A stretch of DNA of 18,163 nt. It comes from Clostridia bacterium (GTDB lineage Bacteria > Bacillota_A > Clostridia > Christensenellales > Aristaeellaceae). Both the position numbers and the translations under genes were made by a program. The stretch is from positions 1-18,163 of the forward strand of contig JAFQEB010000042.1 of assembly GCA_017399225.1 (NCBI GenBank), given 5' to 3'. Shown here in pieces: positions 1-6,560 of this stretch. Numbering within the stretch: position 1 is the stretch's first letter; each line of letters starts with the position of its first letter. The notes beneath the pieces were generated by a model, which was given only the letters and a program-made list of their open reading frames with translations, searched no databases and had not been told where the DNA came from.

Positions 1-190
<190 letters not shown>

Positions 191-335
191 AATCCTTTTA
201 TCTAACCGGTTCCACCGGCAAGACTCAACTCATTCGGAATTACTGTCTCTTGTTTGCGTTCTTTCTGTTCTGTATCGTTTTCAAGGTTCAGTGCTCACCC
301 TCCGGCTTTTGGGAGCCGTGCGAGTCAGCTTGTAC
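191..335 (-). promoter_or_regulatory. 16S rRNA leader
   Basis: This is the transcribed leader between the rRNA promoter and the 16S 5' end, read on the minus strand. It holds a short hairpin (CGGCT, loop, AGCCG, about 302-317). A segment reading TGAACCTTGAAAAC (277-290) resembles the boxA-type antitermination and processing signals in firmicute rRNA leaders. An inverted repeat, CCGGT-GGA-ACCGG (about 206-218), lies close to the mature end. No protein gene is supported here; small open frames across it have no ribosome binding site and overlap the rRNA transcript. The boxA assignment is by resemblance only. Confidence 0.55.
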
Positions 336-364
336 ATATTATCATCCCCCAAAGAAATTGTCAA
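336..364 (-). promoter_or_regulatory. rRNA operon promoter (sigma-A type)
   Basis: On the minus strand a perfect -35 box TTGACA (359-364) is followed by a 17-bp spacer and a -10 box TAATAT (336-341). An A/T-rich stretch of A and T runs lies upstream (about 365-440), as expected for an UP element of a strong rRNA promoter. Transcription would start near 329 and read through the leader into the 16S gene. Confidence 0.85.
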
Positions 365-433
365 CAGATTTTTTTCAGTTTTTTCAGCTTTTTTTGAAAG
401 TTTTGCGAAATCCGAACTTAGTCTCCAAAAAGC

Positions 434-466
434 AAAAAATTCATTCCGCTTTTAGGCGGAATGAAT
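434..466 (-). terminator. Intrinsic terminator after the protease gene
   Basis: A perfect 11-bp stem pairs 439-449 with 456-466 around a 6-nt loop. On the minus strand it is followed by a run of T (complement of A434-A439). It lies 26 bp beyond the stop codon of the ImmA-type protease gene and about 70 bp upstream of the rRNA promoter. It therefore closes the repressor-protease operon and insulates the rRNA promoter from it. Confidence 0.85.
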
Positions 467-491
467 CTCGTTCTCATTCCAAAAAGATTCG

Positions 492-1106
492 TCACTTTGG
501 GGAATGCGTTCCAGTCATCTGCCTTCCCGCAATCACCGGGCGGGCAGCGGCTGCGGCCAGCGTCAGCAGCTCATCCACCGCCTGCACAAGTGTCGGATCC
601 AGCACGGGCGCCCTTCTGCGCGTCAGCATTTTGGCACACGCCCGCGACACATAGCACACCACGGCGATCTGGTCGGGCGAGGTCATCCCCCGCGCCCGCA
701 GGCAGGCCAGTACCGGCTCCGGGCAAAGCAGATGGCTGGCAAAGCAATCCGCCTCCTCTTCCGCGGCGGCACAGCTTTCCGCATGTCCCAGCAGCCGGTG
801 CCCCAGCTCATGCGCCAGGGTGAAGCGCAGGCGCGCCGGATTTCCCGCGGGATCGTAGGCCACGATGTATTCCGTCTTACCTTCCGCATCCTGCCGGAAG
901 GTCACTGCGTCTGCATATGCGATCTGCCGGGCAAACGCATCAACAGATATCCCCAGCAGATCCGCAGCGTCGGCGTAGGTCATGACTGTCGTGTCTCGGC
1001 AGGCACGAAGGATCCCCAGCGGGTCCACAGGCAGCACGTCGATCCTGCGCTCCGCCAGCACGCGGAGGGCCATGTTGGCCGCCCGGGTCAGATCCGCCGG
1101 ACGCAT
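492..1106 (-). CDS. ImmA/IrrE-family zinc metallopeptidase
   Basis: The 204-residue protein carries the zinc-peptidase motif H99-E-L-G-H103 in the context FTLAHELGHRLLGH. A downstream acidic segment EEEAD (about 116-120) should supply the third metal ligand. This is the signature of ImmA/IrrE proteases, which in the family cleave a partner XRE repressor and so trigger induction of a mobile element. Residues 30-65 include a YADAADLLGIS segment resembling a small helix-turn-helix. The gene follows the XRE repressor on the same strand; the repressor stop and this ATG share one base (TGATG). A GTG one codon upstream (1109) is an alternative start, as the AAAGGA ribosome site suits either. The pairing fits the ImmR/ImmA-type switch known from ICEBs1. 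The substrate is inferred from context. Confidence 0.88.
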   Translation of the reverse strand: MRPADLTRAANMALRVLAERRIDVLPVDPLGILRACRDTTVMTYADAADLLGISVDAFARQIAYADAVTFRQDAEGKTEYIVAYDPAGNPARLRFTLAHELGHRLLGHAESCAAAEEEADCFASHLLCPEPVLACLRARGMTSPDQIAVVCYVSRACAKMLTRRRAPVLDPTLVQAVDELLTLAAAAARPVIAGRQMTGTHSPK

Positions 1107-1453
1107 CACCGGCCATCCTTTCCGGCCTCCGTGCCAAAGGCGTGCGCAAACAGGGCCCGGCCCACGGCAAGGTACTTTTCCTGCTCGTCCGGCGTCAGCT
1201 GCCGGAAGGCACGGGTCATGACGTGGACGTTCTCATCCTCATCCGCAGGCGGCAGGGGTGCGTCATGGCCGCAGAGGTCGTCAATGGTGGTGCCGAAGAT
1301 ATCGGCCATGCGGGTCAGGGCGCTGATGTCGGGCTGGGTCTGGCCCCGCTCCCACTTGCCCACGGACACCGCAGAAAGCCCCAGCAGATTTCCCAGGGCC
1401 TGCTGAGACATGCCCGCCTGCTGGCGCAGCGTACGGATGCGCGATGCGTACAT
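1106..1453 (-). CDS. XRE-family transcriptional repressor
   Basis: The 115-residue protein has a classic Cro/CI-type helix-turn-helix over residues 5-60: RIRTLRQQAGMSQQALGNLL, then SAVSVGKWERGQTQPD. The C-terminal half is acidic to helical and may be the part recognised by the protease. The ATG at 1453 was chosen because GCGAGGTGAT sits just upstream and because the -10 box of its promoter (1472-1477) lies between this ATG and a further in-frame ATG at 1507, which would therefore be upstream of the transcript. It forms a two-gene operon with the ImmA-type peptidase and is divergent from the HTH regulator gene. Its likely role is to repress both divergent promoters through the repeats between them, keeping the particle genes silent. 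The role is inferred from family and position. Confidence 0.9.
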   Translation of the reverse strand: MYASRIRTLRQQAGMSQQALGNLLGLSAVSVGKWERGQTQPDISALTRMADIFGTTIDDLCGHDAPLPPADEDENVHVMTRAFRQLTPDEQEKYLAVGRALFAHAFGTEAGKDGR

Positions 1454-1471
1454 ATATATCACCTCGCTTTC

Positions 1472-1500
1472 ATTATATAACCTGCGGTTCATTTTTTCAA
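1472..1500 (-). promoter_or_regulatory. Promoter of the repressor-protease operon
   Basis: On the minus strand TTGAAA (1495-1500) is separated by exactly 17 bp from a perfect TATAAT (1472-1477). The start would fall near 1465, just before the ribosome binding site, so the transcript is almost leaderless. The spacer contains one of the operator-like repeats, which suggests autoregulation by the repressor. Confidence 0.8.
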
Positions 1501-1566
1501 TACCCAAAAGTTACTTTTTCCTATTGACATAAACCTTCGGGTACATTATAATAACCTTGCGTTCAT
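1479..1566. repeat. Four operator-like imperfect repeats between divergent promoters
   Basis: Four related 14-15 bp elements lie in the divergent promoter region: AACCTGCGGTTCAT (1479-1492), AACTTTTGGGTATT on the minus strand (1512 to 1499), AACCTTCGGGTACAT (1532-1546) and AACCTTGCGTTCAT (1553-1566). They share a near-palindromic core of the form AACC-N3-GGTT/GGGT. One is in the spacer of the minus promoter, one overlaps its -35 side, one fills the spacer of the plus promoter and one follows that promoter's -10 box. This is where an XRE repressor would be expected to bind. The assignment to the repressor is inference. Confidence 0.6.
1524..1552 (+). promoter_or_regulatory. Early promoter of the HTH regulator gene
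   Basis: Consensus TTGACA (1524-1529), a 17-bp spacer and consensus TATAAT (1547-1552) make this one of the strongest-looking promoters in the window. It drives the HTH regulator gene at 1616. Operator-like repeats sit inside its spacer and directly after its -10 box, so it should be shut when the repressor is bound and very active on derepression. Confidence 0.88.
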
Positions 1567-1615
1567 ATAGCGAATATATGTTCTCCATTTTGATCCGTAA
1601 GGAGGTTGACAATAT

Positions 1616-2011
1616 ATGACCAATCATGAGCTGATGCAGCAGTATCGCACAACCGTGCTTGATCTGCAGGAGCTGGAGGTGCAGCTGAACCGGGCGATCC
1701 GCAGCGGGAGGCCCTCGGATGTGCGGAGCCCGTCCTTTGACCACACGCCCGGCACGAACGACCCCGTCGCTGCATCCATGCAGGAGGCCGACGGACTGGA
1801 GGCGATGATCGTACGCAAGCGCAGCGAGCTGGCGGAGATGGCCATGTCCATCGGGCAGGTGATGGCGAAGATCAGCGGCTTCCGCACCTTCATGGTGGTG
1901 CAGCAGTACTACCTGCAAGCCTCCACGGATGCGCAGATCGGCCTTCGCCTGGGGCTGAGCCGCGCACGGGTCAACCAGATCCGGCTGGACTGGGCGGCAC
2001 AGGCAGGCTGA
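1616..2011 (+). CDS. HTH regulator, sigma region 4/ArpU-like, probable late-gene activator
   Basis: The 131-residue protein has a helical N-terminal half with a low-complexity insert (about residues 30-62) and a C-terminal helix-turn-helix: VVQQYYLQASTDAQIGLRL followed by LSRARVNQIRLDW (about residues 95-127). This layout resembles the sigma-70 region 4-like ArpU/RinA-type regulators of Gram-positive phages, which switch on packaging and structural genes. The ATG at 1616 follows AAGGAGG with a 10-nt gap. The gene sits between the consensus early promoter and a set of 10-bp tandem repeats overlapping the late promoter, which argues that it binds those repeats. It could instead be a packaging-site binding protein supplying DNA recognition to the shortened small terminase. 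Family membership is moderately sure, the role is inferred. Confidence 0.7.
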   Translation: MTNHELMQQYRTTVLDLQELEVQLNRAIRSGRPSDVRSPSFDHTPGTNDPVAASMQEADGLEAMIVRKRSELAEMAMSIGQVMAKISGFRTFMVVQQYYLQASTDAQIGLRLGLSRARVNQIRLDWAAQAG

Positions 2012-2079
2012 CTGGCACGGACTATCACGGACTGGCAAAGATTATCACCGATTAGCAAAGATTTGCTTGCATTATCACG
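2010..2079 (+). repeat. Seven 10-bp tandem repeats upstream of the late promoter
   Basis: Starting at 2010 the sequence divides into seven consecutive 10-mers: GACTGGCACG, GACTATCACG, GACTGGCAAA, GATTATCACC, GATTAGCAAA, GATTTGCTTG, CATTATCACG. The consensus is about GAYTRKCAMR, and alternate units are most alike, giving a 20-bp higher-order period (16 of 20 positions match between 2020-2039 and 2040-2059). Ten bp is about one helical turn, so bound proteins would line up on one face. The array begins at the last bases of the HTH gene and runs into the -35 box of the late promoter. It is most simply an activator-binding array; a packaging (pac) site is the main alternative. Confidence 0.75.
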
Positions 2080-2095
2080 CCGCCTGTGTTATTAT
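2067..2095 (+). promoter_or_regulatory. Late (structural operon) promoter
   Basis: TTGCAT (2067-2072), a 17-bp spacer and TATTAT (2090-2095), with a TG two bases before the -10 box, form a weaker-than-consensus promoter. It is embedded at the downstream end of the 10-bp repeat array. A weak core beside phased repeats is typical of an activator-dependent promoter. It would transcribe the terminase-to-holin operon, which has no better promoter in front of it. Confidence 0.7.
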
Positions 2096-2130
2096 GGTAG
2101 CGTGGAAAACAAGAACAAATGTTCCCGATA

Positions 2131-2160
2131 GCGTTCCCCGATCCCGGGGAGCGCTTTTTT
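2131..2160 (+). terminator. Strong terminator-like hairpin in the late-operon leader
   Basis: A 10-bp stem (2131-2140 with 2145-2154, one G-U pair), an ATCC loop and six T (2155-2160) make a canonical intrinsic terminator. It lies about 35 bp after the late promoter and 35 bp before the small terminase gene, so it should stop most late transcripts unless antitermination occurs. It could alternatively end read-through from the HTH regulator gene, with late transcription relying on partial read-through. Confidence 0.8.
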
Positions 2161-2194
2161 CACACCACTTTACAGAAAGGACGCTGACAAGCCT

Positions 2195-2449
2195 ATGACA
2201 CCCGCCGACACCGGCCATGACATCGCCACGCCGGAGGAGGTGCTGGCGACCTTCACGCAGCTGATGCGGAGCGAAAAGACCAGTGAGCAGCTCAAGGCCG
2301 CAGAGCAGCTGGCCAAATACCACAGCCTGTTCACGCCCCGGGAAAGCGCAGGCTTTTCGCCGGAGCTGATCGCTCAGATCGAGGCGGCCGTGGATCAGAT
2401 CGCAGCCAGGCAGAGGGAGGACGGCGATGCACCGCGCGGCAGCCATTGA
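2195..2449 (+). CDS. Small terminase subunit, apparently lacking the DNA-binding domain
   Basis: The 84-residue protein contains TPEEVLATFTQLMRSEKTSE, then LKAAEQLAKYHSLF, a pattern resembling the C-terminal half of Terminase_2-type small subunits (EVLEFLT-x-VMRGE...RIKAAELLGKRYGLF). The usual N-terminal helix-turn-helix of about 50-60 residues is missing: the protein starts directly at this segment, and only promoter and leader sequence lies upstream. The rest (FSPELIAQIEAAVDQIAARQ) is a helix likely to contact the large subunit or form the ring. Its stop overlaps the large terminase start by 23 bp. The nearest ribosome site, AAAGGA, is a rather long 13 nt from the ATG. Small subunits normally choose the DNA to be packaged, so this form may package without sequence preference. 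Identity rests on the motif resemblance and position. Confidence 0.72.
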   Translation: MTPADTGHDIATPEEVLATFTQLMRSEKTSEQLKAAEQLAKYHSLFTPRESAGFSPELIAQIEAAVDQIAARQREDGDAPRGSH

Positions 2450-3668
2450 GCTGCTGCTTACGCAGCCTGTGCAGATCGCCCGCTGGTGCGGCCTTGACCG
2501 CCTGCAGGACGGGCTGCACGGCCCCTGGCTGCGGGAAATGCTGACCGGCAGGGAGGACATGACCCTGCTGGCCCATCGCGGCAGCTACAAGACCACCTGC
2601 CTGGCCTTTGCCATGGCGGCGATGCTTCTGCTGTATCCGACGAAAAACCTCATCTTTATGCGCAAGACGGACGAGGACGTGACGGAGGTGCTGCGGCAGG
2701 TAAAGCTGCTGCTGCGAAAGGAACCAATGCAGTACCTGAGCGCCTGCATCTACGGCGAGCCCGTGCAGCTTGTGCGCAGCGATATGTTCACCGTGCACAC
2801 CACCTGCTTTACCGCCCCGCGCGGCACGCCCCAGCTGCTGGGCCTGGGCACCGGCGGCTCCCTGACCGGCAAGCACGCGGATATCGTCATCACCGACGAC
2901 ATCGTCAACCTGCAGGATCGCACCTCCGGCGCGGAAAGGCGGCGCATCTGCGGCATTTATCAGGAGCTGCAGAACATCCGCAACCCCGGCGGACGCATCA
3001 TCAATGCCGGCACCCCCTGGCATCCGGAGGACGCGATCTCCCTGATGCCCAACGTCCGCCGCTACGACTGCTGGCATACTGGCCTCCTGGACGAACGGAA
3101 GCTCCGGCAACTGCAGCGCGCCATGAGCCCTTCCCTCTTTGCAGCGAACTACGAGCTGCGGCACATCGCTTCCGACGGAGCACTCTTTTCGCAGCGGCCC
3201 GAAACGACCGCGGACGCCACCCTGATCCGGGACGGCATGGCGCACCTGGACGCAGCCTACGGCGGAAGCGACTGCACCGCCCTCACCTGCATCCGCATCC
3301 TGCCGGATGGACGCGCCTGCCTGTACGGGCGGCTCTGGCAGAAGCATGTGGACGCGGTGATGGACGAGGCGCTTGCCGAATGCGACCGGCTCCTGTGCGG
3401 GCCGATCCTTTTGGAGACCAACGGCGACAAGGGGTATGTGGCCCGGGAGCTCCGCAGGCGCGGCGCACAGGTGCGGCCCTATGCCGAGAACGCCGCCAAG
3501 CACGTCAAGATCGCCACCTGGCTGCGCAAATGGTGGCCCCGCGTGCTCCTCCTGGAGGGGACGGATCGTGCCTACCTCGACCAGATCCTCGATTACACCG
3601 AGGACGCCGCCCACGACGACGCGCCCGACAGCGCCGCATCCCTTTTCCGCGCCCTTGACAGGCGATAA
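2427..3668 (+). CDS. Phage terminase large subunit (ATPase-nuclease)
   Basis: The 413-residue protein has both terminase domains. In the N-terminal ATPase, H50-RGSYKTT-57 is the Walker A loop, ADIVITDD (ending at D157-D158) the Walker B strand, and NAGTPWHPEDA a coupling motif of the family. In the C-terminal RNase H-like nuclease, D275 (DAAYGGSD), E330 (LLETNGDKGY) and D397/D398 (HDDAPDSAASLF) are the expected metal-binding acids. Length is near the usual 420-450. It pumps DNA through the portal into the prohead and cuts it. The ATG has a GAGGGAGG ribosome site 6 nt upstream and overlaps the small subunit gene. All catalytic residues appear present, so the motor should be functional. Confidence 0.95.
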   Translation: MHRAAAIELLLTQPVQIARWCGLDRLQDGLHGPWLREMLTGREDMTLLAHRGSYKTTCLAFAMAAMLLLYPTKNLIFMRKTDEDVTEVLRQVKLLLRKEPMQYLSACIYGEPVQLVRSDMFTVHTTCFTAPRGTPQLLGLGTGGSLTGKHADIVITDDIVNLQDRTSGAERRRICGIYQELQNIRNPGGRIINAGTPWHPEDAISLMPNVRRYDCWHTGLLDERKLRQLQRAMSPSLFAANYELRHIASDGALFSQRPETTADATLIRDGMAHLDAAYGGSDCTALTCIRILPDGRACLYGRLWQKHVDAVMDEALAECDRLLCGPILLETNGDKGYVARELRRRGAQVRPYAENAAKHVKIATWLRKWWPRVLLLEGTDRAYLDQILDYTEDAAHDDAPDSAASLFRALDRR

Positions 3669-3693
3669 GTACCTATAATAAAGGAGAAACCAT

Positions 3694-5052
3694 ATGTTCA
3701 CCACTATCACATGGCAGGATTATGTCGCTGCCAAAGATAAGCCGGCCCTCCTGCTGGAGGCCGTAGCGCGCTTCAAGGCGTCCCCCGGCTTCACCCAGGC
3801 ACTGGAGGCCAACTGTTACTTCCGGGGCGAAAACACCCGGGTAGCCCGCAAGACCATCCTGCGCGCCAGAAAGATCGAAAGCCGGGACGCCCAGGGCCGC
3901 CGCCGCGTCCGCTCCGCCACGGAGGACGTGGTCGGCAACCGCATCGGCAGCAGCTTCCTCTTCCGTTTCGTGACGCAGCAGAACCAGTTCCTGCTCTCCG
4001 AAGGCGTGAGCCTGCCCACCGACGTGAAGCGCCGCCTGGGCGCGGATTTTGACCGCCGGCTGGAGCAGCTGGGCGAAAGGGCTTTGCTGCACGGCTGCGC
4101 GTGGGGCTACTGGAACGCCGATCACCTGGAGGTGCTGGAAACGGCCCGGAACAGCTGGAGCGGCTTCTTTCCGCTGCTGGACGAGATGACCGGCGAGGTC
4201 CGCCTGGGCGTCCAGTTCTGGCAGCTGGCCCCGGAGCGTCCGCTGTACCTGCGCGTGTTCGACGTGGACGGCGTGACCGTGCTGCGCCGGGAGGAGGAAG
4301 GGCTCAAAACCGTCGTGCCCCGCCAGCCTTACCGGCGCAGCGTGCGCAGGGATGCGCTGGGCGAGGCCGTTATCGAGGAGCCCGGCTACGGCAGGCTGCC
4401 GCTGATCCCCCTGCGGGCCAACAGCGACGGCCTGAGCGAATTCACCCCGGCCATCCGCGCCAAGATCGACGCCTACGACAGCATCCTCTCCGACTTCGCC
4501 GACAATCTGGACCGCGCCAACGACGTGTACTGGGTGCTAAACAATTTCGGCGGCACGATGGAGGATGTGGCGGAGCTGCTGGAGCAGATCAACCGCGTCA
4601 AGGCTGTGGCCAATCTTTCCGACGGCACGGGCAGCGCCGCCACCGCCGAGCCCCGCACCATCGAGGTACCCTACGCCGCCCGCCGCGCCGCCCTCGATCT
4701 GCTGGAGCGCGCGCTCTATCAGGACTACATGGCCCTGGACACCGACGCCCTGACCGGCTCCAGCCTGACCAACGTGGCCATCCGCGTCTCCGCCGCCAAC
4801 CTGAACCTCAAGGCCGACCGCTACGAATGGCAGGTGCGCCAGTTCATGACGTCGCTGCTCGACCTCATCGGCAGCCCCTGCGAGGATATCCGCTTCAAGC
4901 GGCAGACCATCGCCAACGAATCCGAAATGGTCGGCGATATCGCCGTCATGCGCCAGGACATCGACCGTGAAACGGCGCTGCGCCTCAACCCCTACATCTC
5001 CGACGAAGCCATCCCGGCCCTGCTGGAGGGCTCCGCTCAAACCACCGGCTGA
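3694..5052 (+). CDS. Phage portal protein (SPP1 gp6-like)
   Basis: This 452-residue protein fits the SPP1 gp6-type portal family in length and pattern: an N-terminal helical region, NRIGSSFLFRFVTQQNQFLL near residue 90, a central beta-rich wing (FFPLLDEMTGEVRLGVQFW), the segment LPLIPLRANSDGLSEF, and a long C-terminal helix with the crown. FADNLDRANDVYWVLNNFGG (about 268-287) is characteristic. Portals form the dodecameric ring at one head vertex through which the terminase packs DNA and to which the connectors attach. AAGGAG lies 7 nt before the ATG. Directly downstream is the scaffold gene; the Mu F/SPP1 gp7-type minor head protein gene often found at this point is absent. Confidence 0.93.
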   Translation: MFTTITWQDYVAAKDKPALLLEAVARFKASPGFTQALEANCYFRGENTRVARKTILRARKIESRDAQGRRRVRSATEDVVGNRIGSSFLFRFVTQQNQFLLSEGVSLPTDVKRRLGADFDRRLEQLGERALLHGCAWGYWNADHLEVLETARNSWSGFFPLLDEMTGEVRLGVQFWQLAPERPLYLRVFDVDGVTVLRREEEGLKTVVPRQPYRRSVRRDALGEAVIEEPGYGRLPLIPLRANSDGLSEFTPAIRAKIDAYDSILSDFADNLDRANDVYWVLNNFGGTMEDVAELLEQINRVKAVANLSDGTGSAATAEPRTIEVPYAARRAALDLLERALYQDYMALDTDALTGSSLTNVAIRVSAANLNLKADRYEWQVRQFMTSLLDLIGSPCEDIRFKRQTIANESEMVGDIAVMRQDIDRETALRLNPYISDEAIPALLEGSAQTTG

Positions 5053-5055
5053 CCG

Positions 5056-5085
5056 GCAGACACGAAGCACCGTGCCTGCTTTTTT
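5056..5085 (+). terminator. Terminator-like hairpin between portal and scaffold
   Basis: The segment GCAGACACG (5056-5064) pairs with CGTGCCTGC (5071-5079), leaving one A-C mismatch, around a 6-nt loop, and is followed by six T (5080-5085). It lies directly behind the portal stop and 33 bp before the scaffold ATG. In the middle of an otherwise continuous operon it probably lowers or conditions downstream transcription, or is bypassed by antitermination. Confidence 0.65.
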
Positions 5086-5117
5086 CATGCAAAGCACCGC
5101 ATAGAAAGGAAGAAAAC

Positions 5118-5699
5118 ATGTCCCTCACCCGAAAGCTCCTGAAGGAACTGGAGCTGAACGAAGAAGCCATCGAGCGCATCATCGCCGCCCATGCGGATAC
5201 GGTGGATGCGCTGCGCACCGAGCGGGATGCGGCCCTTGCCGCCGTATCCGCCCGGGAGGACGCGGCCGCCGAGCGCGACGCACTGCGCCAGGCCGCCGCA
5301 AACCATCTGCAGGAGGCAGAACGCCTCCGCAACGAGTACGACGATTACCGCCGCCAGGTGGAAGGAGAGCGTACCGCCGCCATGCGCGAAGCCGTGCTGC
5401 GCGGCGCGCTCTCCAGGGCCGGCGCCAACGAGCAGGCCATCCCCCTGCTGGCAAAGGCCGTTGTCACCGCTGAGGAGGACTGGGAGAACGACGCCCTCCG
5501 GGACGAGGCCGCCGCCCTGGCAGCCGTCCGTGAAACGTATGCAGCCTTCTTTGCCCAGCCTCAGCCCCTTCCCACAGATCCCTTCTCCCCCCCGCTGGAG
5601 GGCGGACGCCTCACCTGCGAGGAGATCCGCCGCATGTCCGCAGAGGAGATCAACCGCAACTGGACGCAGGTACAGGACGCGCTGACGCAGCGCAGATAA
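5118..5699 (+). CDS. Phage scaffolding protein (GP20-like)
   Basis: The 193-residue protein is mostly coiled coil: residues about 5-90 form a charged helix (LLKELELNEEAIERIIAAHA, then EAERLRNEYDDYRRQVEGER). A helical segment with a conserved-looking ALSRAGANEQAIPLLAKAVV follows, then a proline-rich stretch, PQPLPTDPFSPPLEGG, and a short C-terminal helix that may contact the coat. This is typical of the GP20/minor structural scaffold family encoded between portal and coat genes. Scaffold directs coat assembly and leaves before DNA enters. No prohead protease gene is present, which fits an SPP1-like head whose scaffold exits intact. A good ribosome site (GAAAGGAAG) precedes the ATG. Confidence 0.88.
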   Translation: MSLTRKLLKELELNEEAIERIIAAHADTVDALRTERDAALAAVSAREDAAAERDALRQAAANHLQEAERLRNEYDDYRRQVEGERTAAMREAVLRGALSRAGANEQAIPLLAKAVVTAEEDWENDALRDEAAALAAVRETYAAFFAQPQPLPTDPFSPPLEGGRLTCEEIRRMSAEEINRNWTQVQDALTQRR

Positions 5700-5738
5700 C
5701 ATCAACAATACGATTCGATTTTCAGGAGGATATACATC

Positions 5739-6551
5739 ATGGCTATCACCAATTTCATTCCCCAGGTCTGGTCCGCCCGTCTGCAGGAGAACCTGCAGCA
5801 GTCGCTGGTTTTCGGCAGCCTGTGCAACCGCAACTATGAGGGCGAGATCCGCCAGTGGGGCGACACCGTCCATATCAACGCCATCAACGACATCACCGTC
5901 AAGCCCTACGACCCTTCCGTTACCATCGACGAGCCTGAGCAGCTCAGCGGCACCGACACCACGCTGGTCATTGATCACGGCGCTTACTACAATTTCACCA
6001 TCAACGACGTGGACGCCGTGCAGGCCCGCACCGATCTGATGGATGCCGCGATGAAGAACGCCGCCGGCCGCCTGGCCGTGGATACGGAGAAGTACATCCT
6101 CAGCGTCATCCTGGAGGACGCGGGCGTCAAGCAGGACAAGCAGTTCTCCCTCTCCGATACCGCGGGCCTCTACGCCCTGCTGCTGGAAATGAAGCTGCAG
6201 ATGGATATGAACAACGTGCCCCGCACGGGCCGCAAGCTGATCCTGCCGCCCGACCTGGAGGCGCTGCTGCTGCTGGACAACCGCTTCATCACCGGCAGCA
6301 GCGATGCTGCCCACCGCCTGGCGGAGGGCGCCGTGGCCCGCGCCGTCGGCTTTGACATCTACGTCAGCACCGATCTGACGGGCAAGTTCATCGCCATGAC
6401 CAGCGAGGCCGTCACCTTTGCCAACCAGATCACCCGCGTGGATGCTTACCGCCCCGAGAAGGGCTTCTGCGACGGCGTGAAGGGTCTGTGCCTGTCCGGT
6501 GCGAAGGTCGTGCAGCCGGAGGCCGTCATCGTCTACACCATCACCGACTGA
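5739..6551 (+). CDS. Major capsid (coat) protein
   Basis: The 270-residue protein begins MAITNFIPQVWSARLQENLQ and contains VFGSLCNRNYEGEIRQWGDT and TINDVDAVQARTDLMDAAM. This pattern is typical of P22-coat-like major capsid proteins in clostridial prophages, which have the HK97 fold with a long backbone helix. The segment ALLLEMKLQMDMNNVPRTGR and the later GKFIAMTSEAVTFANQ also match that family. It builds the icosahedral shell together with the scaffold and portal. Length is at the short end for the family. AGGAGG lies 9 nt before the ATG. The gene is bracketed by hairpins at 5056 and 6561, which could help set coat dosage. Confidence 0.92.
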   Translation: MAITNFIPQVWSARLQENLQQSLVFGSLCNRNYEGEIRQWGDTVHINAINDITVKPYDPSVTIDEPEQLSGTDTTLVIDHGAYYNFTINDVDAVQARTDLMDAAMKNAAGRLAVDTEKYILSVILEDAGVKQDKQFSLSDTAGLYALLLEMKLQMDMNNVPRTGRKLILPPDLEALLLLDNRFITGSSDAAHRLAEGAVARAVGFDIYVSTDLTGKFIAMTSEAVTFANQITRVDAYRPEKGFCDGVKGLCLSGAKVVQPEAVIVYTITD

Positions 6552-6560
6552 TCGCGCTGC

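Noticed and set aside
2010..2079. The 10-bp tandem array, and the 69-nt periodicity at 16888-17736, as CRISPR-like repeats.
   Set aside because: There are no spacers: the first is a continuous tandem array and the second encodes protein repeats.
3655..3679. Consensus TTGACA and TATAAT boxes between the large terminase and portal genes.
   Set aside because: The spacer is only 13 bp, too short for a sigma-A promoter, and the -35 box lies in conserved terminase codons.
2331..3710. A 459-codon minus-strand frame opposite the terminase.
   Set aside because: Antisense shadow of a conserved gene in GC-rich DNA; the product resembles no protein and runs against operon direction.
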